Assembly: GCA_017860725.1 (NCBI GenBank)
Contig: JAGDMX010000238.1
Span: forward strand, 1 to 8,854
Length of the DNA stretch: 8,854 nucleotides
Direction: 5' to 3'
From: Chloroflexota bacterium
GTDB lineage: Bacteria > Chloroflexota > Anaerolineae > Anaerolineales > UBA4823
Both the position numbers and the translations under genes were made by a program. Below, piece after piece: positions 1 through 8,500 of this stretch. The notes under the pieces were generated by a model. That model was not told the origin of the DNA. It did no database searches and was given only the letters and a program-made list of their open reading frames with translations. Position 1 is the stretch's first letter. Each line of letters starts with the position of its first letter.

Positions 1-60
1 GTGCTGGCTTTCCGCGATCCCGATAACATCCAGATCGAGCTGACTGCCCCGCACGGCTGA
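1..60 (+). CDS. C-terminal fragment of a VOC / glyoxalase-like protein
   Basis: Only the last 19 residues and the TGA stop are inside the window; the gene begins upstream. The reading frame from base 1 gives a tail containing FRDPDNIQIEL. An 'F.DPDGN..EL'-type ending is typical of the vicinal oxygen chelate (glyoxalase, bleomycin-resistance, dioxygenase) superfamily, where the glutamate of the final strand is usually a metal ligand. The substrate cannot be judged from this fragment. The gene is separated from the next one by 322 bases with a strong hairpin, so it is probably a separate transcription unit. The alternative is a chance open frame, which the motif match and the clean stop make unlikely. 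Confidence 0.7.
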   Translation: MLAFRDPDNIQIELTAPHG

Positions 61-104
61 TCGATTACGACAGTCCTCGAATTTGGGACGAGTAATTAAT
101 TTTT

Positions 105-135
105 GCCCCACGACCTGTTAGCTAGGTCGTGGGGC
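105..135 (+). terminator. Perfect 12-bp hairpin, possible terminator of the VOC gene
   Basis: GCCCCACGACCT (105-116) is exactly complementary to AGGTCGTGGGGC (124-135) across a 7-base loop. It lies about 45 bases past the stop of the upstream gene, where a terminator is expected. The T-tract (TTTTT, 100-104) is on the 5' side of the stem, and the 3' side continues GGGATTGG, so neither strand has the U-run of a classical intrinsic terminator. It could instead be an mRNA-stabilising stem, a processing site or part of a dispersed palindromic repeat. The structure is certain; the role is not. Confidence 0.4.
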
Positions 136-159
136 GGGATTGGATACCCGCTAGCCTCC

Positions 160-179
160 GGCGGCAATGGATCGCCGCC
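160..179. repeat. Small GC-rich inverted repeat
   Basis: GGCGGC (160-165) pairs with GCCGCC (174-179) around an 8-base loop. It sits 25 bases after the larger hairpin and has no T-run after it. It may add to termination or be incidental in GC-rich DNA. Confidence 0.25.
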
Positions 180-288
180 CTACGACCTGTATACCTGATA
201 TCCGCTCACCAGCTCGACAGTGGGTATCTTAGGTCGCCGCCACCCAACTTCAAAGGCCCGCCACCACACTTTGCTGCCCTTGATCAGG

Positions 289-294
289 TATAAT
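289..294 (+). promoter_or_regulatory. Candidate -10 box for the CHAT / nSTAND operon
   Basis: TATAAT matches the housekeeping sigma -10 consensus exactly and lies 88 bases upstream of the first start codon. No good -35 box is found at 16-18 bases: the positions read roughly ACACTT, and TTGCTG at 271-276 is only 12 bases away. No extended -10 TG is present either. A weaker TATACT at 313-318 could be an alternative. Either would give a leader of roughly 60-80 bases. The weak -35 suggests low basal or activator-dependent expression, which is inference. Confidence 0.45.
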
Positions 295-382
295 TCAAAC
301 CATAATTTTCAGTATACTCTCCCCGGGGGCGCATGCTATCCTCATCCGCCTCACCATCACGTCAGAAAGAATTGAATAAACG

Positions 383-2500
383 ATGACCGAACCTGTTGAG
401 CTGGAGATCCACCTGACACGCCAGGATGCCTTTGGCTATAGCGCCGAGCTGCGCTATACTGATCCTCTAAATCCCGCCGGGAAAGGCCCCGAGCGCGGCG
501 CGATGACCATCGAGACTGAAGAGCTGCAAAAAAAACGGTTAGACCCGGCGGGATATGGTAAGCTGCTCAAAGATAGGCTGCTCTCCGACCCGAATCTGCG
601 CGAATATTTCAACACTGTGCGCGCCCTGGCGCAGGATGCCTCCCGCGACCTGCGCCTGCGCCTGTTCATCGACCGCAACGCTCAGGATTTGCACACCATT
701 CGCTGGGAAACCCTGGCCGATCCAAAGGACGATAGCTGGCTGCTGGCGCGCAAGGATGTGTTTTTCTCGCGCTTTCTGAGCAGCGAGAGCTGGGAGCGAG
801 TAAATCGCCGCTCGAAGAGCACCTTACGCCTGCTGGCAGTGGTATCCAATCCGAAAGACCTGGAGGAAGGCGAGTACGAGCTGGATGGGCAGGTGCTTGC
901 TCCTGTAGAAGTAAAGGAGGAAGTGCAGCGCCTCAAAGACAGCCTGGGCAGCATCCAGTCCAGCATCCTGGCCAGCCACCCAGACAAGCCCGGCGAAACT
1001 ACCCTGGCGAAGATCATAGATCGTCTGAACGAGGGCTTTGACATCCTGTACCTGGTCTGCCACGGCGGGTTGCTCAAGCAGCGCCAGCCACCCGGGGCTT
1101 ACCTGTGGCTGGAGAACGCCGAAGGCACTGCCGATGTGATCGCTGCCTCTCAGCTTGTCGACCGTATCAAAGCCATGCTGCCTGCTCAACGGCCCATGCT
1201 GGTCGTGCTGGCTTCCTGCCAGAGCGCCGGCAAAGGCGAGGCCAGCCGTGCCAGCGATGTTAGCGGGACGCTGGCTGCGTTAGGCCCCCAACTGGCACAA
1301 GCCGGTGTGCCGGCGGTGCTGGCCATGCAGGGTGACGTAACCATGAAAACCGTCGCCAGCTTTATGCCCGCTTTCTTTCGCACCCTGGCCACCGAAGGTC
1401 AGGTCGATCGGGCGGTGGCTGCCGGGCGCGATCAAGTGCAGCACGAGCCGGACGCCTGGATGCCGGTGCTTTACTCACGTCTTAGCGACGGGCGTGTCTG
1501 GTACACTCCCGGCTTTTCTGGGGCCGACGACGAAGATGACTCTGTGCGCTGGGCCAGCCTGGTGGATTCTATCCAGCGCGGTGAGGCTACTGCTCTGCTC
1601 GGCCCAGGTTTGGTCGAACCGTTGATGGGTCCTCAGCGGGATATTGCCCTGCGCTGGGCTGAAAAGCACAAATACCCGCTCTCCGATGCCGATCGCGAAG
1701 ACTTGCCGCGTGTGGCGCAATATCTGGCGGCTCAAGAGAGCATTAGCTTTGTGCGCAGTGCCTTCTTTGAAGCTGTGCGCGACGAGCTGCTGCGCTATTA
1801 TGGAGAGCGCCTGCCGGAGGATCTGCGCAAGCTGAAAGTGTGGAATCACGACCAGACTCTTCAAGCGATGAAGGTGGCTGCCGAGAGCTACTGGTCTCAT
1901 GGCGAGGTCAGCCCCTACACCCGCCTGGCCAAGCTGCACCTGCCGGTCTATATCAATGCTAACTACAGCGACCTGCTCTATGATGCCCTGGTACAGGAAG
2001 GTTATAAACCCCAGGTGCGTCTGTGCCCCTGGAACAACAAGATGCTCCAAAAAGTGCGCAAAGAGAAATACATCTTTGAGAGCGAGCCTACGCCCGATGA
2101 GCCGCTGATCTACCACCTGTACGGTCATATGTCCGAGCCGCTCTCGCTGGTTATCACCCAGGACGATTATTTTGATTATCTGATCGGCATGACACGCAAC
2201 AAGGACTTAATCCCCGGCAGCGTGCTCTCCGCCCTGACCAGCAGCGCCTTGCTCTTCCTGGGTTTCCGCATGGACGACTGGACTTTCCGCGTCCTGTTTC
2301 GTGTCATCTTGCAGCAGGAAGGCGCCGCCCTGCTCGAAGATTACAGCCATGCCGCCGTGCAGATCGAGCCGGAGGAAGGCCGCATCTCGGATGCCGGACG
2401 AGCGCGTCGCTTCCTGGAGCAGTATTTCCAGAGCGGTAAGGTTACCCTCTTTTGGGGTAACAGCGAGGACTTTTTGAAGGAGCTTAGCAGCTACTTATGA
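383..2500 (+). CDS. CHAT-domain (caspase-like) protease fused to a SIR2-like domain
   Basis: This 705-residue protein has no signal peptide or membrane segment, so it is probably cytosolic. Residues 1-90 form the lead-in seen in many CHAT proteins. Residues 90-370 are the CHAT domain: WETL at 108-111, the catalytic histidine in VCHGGL (His227), the catalytic cysteine in LASCQSA (Cys279) and a closing PVLYS at 361-365. After an acidic linker (GADDEDD, 380-386), residues 388-700 resemble the SIR2_2-type fold: ALLGPGL (404-410), INANYSD (524-530), LYGHMSEPLSLVITQDDY (579-596) and LLFLGFRMDDW (623-633). CHAT domains are caspase-like peptidases; bacterial SIR2-like domains often degrade NAD or bind nucleotides. 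Here the usual GAGxS is GPGLV and the usual catalytic His-Gly appears as Tyr-Gly (Tyr580), so NADase activity is doubtful. The ATG at 383 is preceded by only a weak purine stretch (AGAAAGA, 364-370). The stop overlaps the next start, implying a joint system in which this is the likely effector. Its substrate is unknown. Confidence 0.93.
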   Translation: MTEPVELEIHLTRQDAFGYSAELRYTDPLNPAGKGPERGAMTIETEELQKKRLDPAGYGKLLKDRLLSDPNLREYFNTVRALAQDASRDLRLRLFIDRNAQDLHTIRWETLADPKDDSWLLARKDVFFSRFLSSESWERVNRRSKSTLRLLAVVSNPKDLEEGEYELDGQVLAPVEVKEEVQRLKDSLGSIQSSILASHPDKPGETTLAKIIDRLNEGFDILYLVCHGGLLKQRQPPGAYLWLENAEGTADVIAASQLVDRIKAMLPAQRPMLVVLASCQSAGKGEASRASDVSGTLAALGPQLAQAGVPAVLAMQGDVTMKTVASFMPAFFRTLATEGQVDRAVAAGRDQVQHEPDAWMPVLYSRLSDGRVWYTPGFSGADDEDDSVRWASLVDSIQRGEATALLGPGLVEPLMGPQRDIALRWAEKHKYPLSDADREDLPRVAQYLAAQESISFVRSAFFEAVRDELLRYYGERLPEDLRKLKVWNHDQTLQAMKVAAESYWSHGEVSPYTRLAKLHLPVYINANYSDLLYDALVQEGYKPQVRLCPWNNKMLQKVRKEKYIFESEPTPDEPLIYHLYGHMSEPLSLVITQDDYFDYLIGMTRNKDLIPGSVLSALTSSALLFLGFRMDDWTFRVLFRVILQQEGAALLEDYSHAAVQIEPEEGRISDAGRARRFLEQYFQSGKVTLFWGNSEDFLKELSSYL
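2477..2482 (+). promoter_or_regulatory. Ribosome binding site for the nSTAND gene
   Basis: AAGGAG lies inside the end of the CHAT-SIR2 gene, with 14 bases between it and the ATG at 2497. The spacing is a little long. Together with the four-base ATGA overlap (2497-2500) it supports translation of the second gene by reinitiation or coupling, which would keep the two products in proportion. Confidence 0.55.
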
Positions 2501-5500
2501 ACACACCTGCTGAACGGAAGAATCCTTTTATTGGGCCGCGGCCGTTTACTGAAAACGAGAATCTTTATGGCCGCGAGCGCGAAACCGGGCAGCTCTTTAA
2601 CCTACTGCTAGCCGAGCGTATCGTCCTGCTGTATTCTCCCTCTGGTGCCGGAAAAACATCTCTGCTGCGTGCTGGCCTGCTGCCGCGCTTGAAAGGGCGA
2701 CGCTTCACCGTCCTGCCCGTGCTGCGCGTCAACCTGGCGCTCAGCCAATCGGCCGCCAAGCATAAAGGTGTCAATCGCTACTTGCTCAGCGTGTTAACCG
2801 ACCTGGAAGAAGCCCGTCCCAAAGCGGAGCGCTTGACCGAAGCAGAGCTGATCGGAATGCGCCTGGAGAAATATCTCAAGCGTTTTACCCCCGACCGCAG
2901 TGTGCTGATCTTCGACCAGTTCGAAGAAATCCTCACCCAAGACCCAACCGATGTTGCTGCCAAGATCGAATTTTTTAACCAAGTCGGGGAGGCGCTGCAG
3001 GAGCCATCCCGCTTTGCGGTGTTTGCCATGCGTGAGGATTACCTGGCCGGGCTGGAGCCATACTTGCGCCCCATCCCCAACCGCTTGAAGGCTACCTTCC
3101 GGCTGGATTTGCTGAGCAAAGAGGCTGCCCAGGATGTGATCGACCGCACCGCCCACGAGGGTGGAGTGGACTTCGATCACGATGCCGCATACAAATTAGT
3201 GGAAGACCTCAGCCAGGTGCAGGTGCAGCAGCCCGACGGCAAAGTAAAGCCTGTCTCAGGCGCTTACGTCGAGCCGGTTCAGCTCCAGGTGGTGTGCTAC
3301 AACTTGTGGGAAAAGCTCGCGCCCGGGCAGACCGAGATAAAATCGCTGGAAAAAATCGGTAATGTTGATCAATCTCTGGCCGAGTACTACGCTGTCAAAA
3401 CCAAAGATGCCAGCGAGAAAACCGGAATCCCGGAGCGACGCATCCGCCAGTGGTTCGAGCGCAGCTTGATCACCAAGAGCGACATCCGCGGCCAGGTGCT
3501 GCTGGAGAATGACAAAGGTGGTGACTTGGAGCTCGTTGCTATCGAAGAGCTGGAGAATGCCCACCTGGTGCGCCGCGATACCCGCCGCGGCACCACCTGG
3601 TTTGAGCTGACCCACGACCGCCTGATCGGCCCGGTGCGCCAGGCTAATGCTCTCTGGTTCAAAGAACACCTCAGCCTGTTGCAGCAGCAAGCTGAGTTGT
3701 GGCACAAAGAAGGGCAGCGCGACGACCTGCTGCTGCGCGATCAGGCTCTGGACGAAGCCATCGTCTGGGCGAAAGCTCACCCGGCCGAGCTGAATCCGGA
3801 TGAGCAGTTTTATCTTCAGCGTTGTGAGGAAGCGCGGGCCGAGCGCCGGGCGCAGCGTGAGAAGGATCGCCGCCAGCGCCGCACACTACAGATCGTAGCG
3901 GCGGTCGCCTTGGCGGCTGCCATCATCGCCGTCGTTCTCGCCAGCATTGCTTATAATGCCAACCTGGAGTCCAAGAAAAACCTGGATGCTGAAAATCAGC
4001 GCGACGCAGCCGCCCGCCAGCGGGCACTGGCGCGCGCCGGCGAGCTGGCAGTAGAGGCCGAGACCGTCTACGAGGCCTTCCCCCAGCGCGGCTTGCTCTT
4101 GGCGATCGAGGCGATCAACGCCGCCCAAGAAGTGGATTTGCGCAGCCCGCAAGCCGAGCAGGCCTTGAGGAACGCCCTGTCCTACGCCAGCGGCGCTGGA
4201 GCGGGTAGCGTGTATGAAGAAATTTCTGAAATCAATATCAGCCCCGATGGGCGCTGGCTGGCTGTGGATACGAGCAGCAACACTTATTTCTTCGATCTCT
4301 CAAGCGGGCAGCCAAAACTTATGCCGTGGAAAGTACCGAGCGAGGAGATTCGCGCCGATAATCTACGTTTCAGCCCGGGTGGCACCTGGGTCTTCGACCA
4401 GGTAAGTGAGCGGCTTTACGATCTCAGGCTAGCAGACCCATTTTCCGAGCCAGTATTATCTGCCAATGAGGCATTAGCAGGTGAATCAGTGGAAGCTGTA
4501 ACATTCACTGGCGATGGCAACGATACACCCGGCTGGTTAGCCGTCCTATCTGCCAATAACCTCCTGCTCTGGGATTTAAATGCTCAGGATATTAGCGCAT
4601 CTTTGCAGATCATTCCATCAGGTGGCGGTGGCTATATTAACGATTTTAGACGCTTGGCGCTCAGCCCATCGAGCGACCCTGCCGTGGGTCCGCGCTGGCT
4701 GGCAGTGCTTCAGGGTGACCAGGATTGTTATTTTGGCTTTTCACTCATTGATCTGGCGGCAGTAGCGGATGGAGACCCTGATCCGCAACGAAGGCCGCAA
4801 GGTGAGGCATGCCTCAGCTTTCAAGGATTCAGCCCGGATGGTAAACGGCTGATCATGGGTGACACATCCTACGGTGGTCCTACACTCTCGGCAGATTTAG
4901 AATCCAGCGGCTTTCCAACTAAGACCCTGGAAGTACCGGGATTCCCATTTGCCGCTTCTGATTTCGAGACTAACTCGCTATTGGGGGCAGACCAGCTCAG
5001 TGGAATGCAAACACAAACCTTAATGAATATTGATCCGGAGCTGGGGAGCCTGGCAGTCTGGGATGTTACACAGGAAGAACCGAAACTAAAAACCCATTTG
5101 GTACCCCCGGAAGATATATCCCCCAAAAGCAAGGAAGACGCCTGGGGTTATACAACTCAGCTCAGCCCTGACGGACGTTGGGCGCTGATTACCGATCCAT
5201 TGGCGGCAGTTTTGTACGATTTGGAATCCGGACCCACGGCTCGCTACTACCGCCTGGACGAATTTTCTGATATCCAAGTACCAACTCGCTTCAGCCCGGA
5301 TAGTCGCTGGTTGTTGACTGGTTGCTTCGGAGGTGATGCCTGCCTTTACGATCTGAACAGATCACATCCCGGAGAGAATCCAGCCATCCTCCGTGGCCAT
5401 GAAAGCTGGATTGGCCGGTTCGCCTTTAGTCAGAACGGGAGTAAGTTAGTCACTGCCAGTGCCGATTCCACCCTGCGCGTCTGGGACCTGAGCCAAAATA

Positions 5501-8500
5501 ACCTTTCCGCCAGCCCCATCGAGATTGGGCAGGTGTCCGAAACCTATAGCTTTCCCCTACTGTCCATCAGCCCGGATTCCCGCTGGCTATTTTATGACGA
5601 ACGTTTATGGGATCTTCAGCCACTGGCAGGTGGATTAGAGCCTGTCAGCTATGTCATTCCAATGGTTAATGCGCTGGTGAGCGTCTTCAGCCCTGATAGT
5701 CGCTGGCTAGCGATTAGTGCTCATCAGTCAGGCGCATCGATTTGTTCCAGCACGTCGGAAGACGATGAGTCTCACCTGTACATGTGGGATCTCCAGGCCC
5801 TACAAACAGGAGAGCAGATTCAGCCGATGTCCCTGGCGCAGAATGTGGACTGCAATGACTTTTTAGCATTCAGCCCGGATTCACGCTGGCTAGCAACGAC
5901 CAGCTCAAAAATCAGCATGGGCTTGCTCAATGATATTAACCAACTACGAGTCTGGAAATTATCCGAGCCTGATTCGAGCTGGCAGCTATCCCTGGATGTG
6001 AGCGAGTCCGCCACGACCCTGCGCTTTACAACCGCTAGCTCGGAGCTGATCTCCATCGACGAGCAACACGCCATCCTATTCGTAAAAGAACTTGACCGGC
6101 TCGCCGAAGACAGCCGGCAGATCCAGTATCCGGGCAGTTCCAAAGCATTCAGTGCCGATGGTCGTTGGTTCGTCTCCTTCGATGCAGGGCGATACTGGAT
6201 CATGGATTTGAATGCCACACAGCCTCAGCCGGTTGGACTGGAAACAACCGCATCCGAGAACGCGACGGTGGAGTTCAGTCCGGACAGCGCCTGGCTGGCA
6301 ATCGGTGAAACGAATACAATCAGTGTCTTCGAGCTTAGTACATCCGAAGGTTTAGGAGCAGCATACCGACCCAATGGAGTCGAAAACAGTGGCGGGATGG
6401 CCTTCAGCGGAGATAGCCAATGGCTGCTCGCAGATGGCTGGACGTCCGAGAGCACCAGCCTGTTTGGCTTGATCGCCCCGCAGGTAAACATCAGCAAACC
6501 GCTGGTTTCTCTCTCCGGTATCGGCCAGGGTTTCATCCCCACTGGCATGGTGGGCAGTGGAGTCACGGCCACCAGTGGCATCGGGTTCGCAACTCAGACT
6601 TTCCAGGCGGCGCAGCTCTGGCAGGTGGATGAGCTCGGTCAGGTTGTAAATCCTACCGCTTTGGGAGGGCATCCCCAAAACATCAACAGCTTCTTATTTA
6701 GTCCAGATGAGCTTTGGGCGGTGACGTTGAGTGGGCCGAACCAGCTTCGTTTATGGGATTTAAGCTTACCCGCTAATGGGCAGGCGGCTGAAGCTGCTCT
6801 GCTGCCGAAGAGCGGTAGCCCGATCAAAGCATTGGGATTTACCCCCGATAGCAGCTGGCTGGTGAGCGTCGACGAAGCCGGCTTAGTGAGGCTGTGGCCA
6901 TTAATAACAGCCCGGCTGGTAAATGCTGCTTGCCAGGTTGCCGGGCGAAACCTGACCGTCACCGAGTGGCAGCGTGATTTTCCCAATCTACCTTACCGTA
7001 AAACCTGTCCGGACCTGCCGCTGCATCGCACAGCGGTAGATGCCGTCTCATCTGGAATGAGGCAGCTAATGGAGCAAGGCAATCCGCGAGCGGCGCTAGA
7101 TACTTATCATGCGCTGCTGGCTCAAGAACCCGAGGTTCAAACCGACTCGGATTTCTGGTACCCAGTATGTGATGCGGCAGCCAAACAGGATGCTTACGAC
7201 CTGGTTCGAGCTCAGTGCGACGCTGCCGGGATCGACGAAGTACAAACACGCTTTTACCATTTATTGGATAAGGCCGCTCTGCTCGTGGAACAAGAGGAGC
7301 TGATGGCGGCTGTCACGACGCTGCAGGAAGCCCAAAGCATTGCACCCGAAGAGCAAGTTAGTTATGAGCAAGTTTGCGCCAAGGCAACCTTGCTTGGCCA
7401 ATATAGCCAGGTACAATCGGTTTGCGAACAAGCCGGGTTCAATGAATCTCGGGCACAGATCATGACCCAGGTTGATCAGGCGCAAAGGCTCTACCAAAAA
7501 GGGGACTATGAATCGGCGGCGGGCTTGCTCTTGGATATTAAGGCGATTGACTTGGAATACTTCCAGCAACTCGGCGAGATTATTTATTCGCTTTGCATTT
7601 CTACGCAGCTGCCTGATGCCGAAACTAGTATCGACATTTTGTGTAACGAACCCATCATGATAGAAGGTTTACCGTTAGCCACTATGCTAGCCATGGCGCA
7701 GGCAGAGCAAGCTTGGGGTGAGCCGGATTATGGCTTCTCCCTGGTTGAGAAAGCACGCCTTCAGGGAGCGCCGGATGACTGGGTAATCAATATGAATTAC
7801 TCAATCTGCACTCAATCAGCCCGAGACGATCGGATCAGTGAATTCACCGAAAGCTGCCTTCTGGCTGAGCTAGATCCGAGTAGCTTGCAAGGCCAGCTTC
7901 TTGAAGAGAGGCTGATCCAGTATGGAAACAGCTCAAACTTTGAGCAAGGAGCCATCCTGCTCGAGCAGCTACGGTATGAAGATAACATCTCGTATGAAAC
8001 AATTAGCAATTTCTGCCGGCAGGCAGATCGCCAGGGGCAGTTTGAGCTGGTGCGAACCGTATGCACCAACTTAGGGATTGACCCCGCCCGATTCCGACTT
8101 TCGGACCGGATAGATGAGATGAACGCCTTTCTACAACAAGGCAACATCGACGCTGCCCGTTTGAAATTTGAAAGCATTTTAAAGCAATACAACGAAATGG
8201 AGCTGCCCCCAAGCCTCTGGGAAGATCTATGCAATTATGGAGTAAACGCTGGGCAGTATTTCAAGGTAAAAGACGCCTGCGCTCATTTGTCCAGGGCGCT
8301 TGCCTGCCCGTATGTGTTCACCCGCGATGCCACTCTGCCCTCCTGGACGCTGGATACCACCATCCTGTTCAAGCTCTCCAGCTCGGAGTTGGAAACCCTG
8401 CAGCGCCGCCCACTGCGTCGCTTCGACGGCACATTACAGGTGCGCGAGCTGGAACAGGAAATTTCATTCATCGACCAGCTTTACGTAGAAGTTATGGATA

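Larger units (their letters stand above)
61..382. other. Intergenic region between the VOC gene and the CHAT operon
   Basis: These 322 bases hold no convincing coding sequence on either strand. They contain a perfect 12-bp inverted repeat (105-135), a 6-bp GC-rich hairpin (160-179), a consensus -10 box (289-294) and a second -10-like TATACT (313-318). The nine-base word ACGACCTGT occurs twice, at 110-118 inside the large hairpin and at 182-190. No tRNA, CRISPR repeat or insertion-sequence end was seen. Confidence 0.7.

Noticed and set aside
321..336. CCCCGGGG and GCATGC palindromes in the leader
   Set aside because: Short self-complementary words with no loop or conserved spacing; most likely chance.
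1475..2128. 217-codon open frame on the minus strand
   Set aside because: It lies wholly antisense to the well-supported CHAT-SIR2 coding sequence, has no recognisable motif, and is explained by GC-rich codon bias.
2497..2570. N-terminal signal peptide on the large protein
   Set aside because: The first residues are polar and charged (NTPAERKNP) with no hydrophobic core; the only membrane-like segment is at residues 464-486.
3256..3780. 174-codon open frame on the minus strand
   Set aside because: It is antisense to the nSTAND winged-helix and linker region; its composition looks like a complement shadow and shows no domain.
4225..6903. Repeated DNA considered as a CRISPR or tandem repeat array
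   Set aside because: The similarity follows codon triplets of WD40 blades in one open frame, with unequal spacing and divergent sequence between; it is protein repeat structure.
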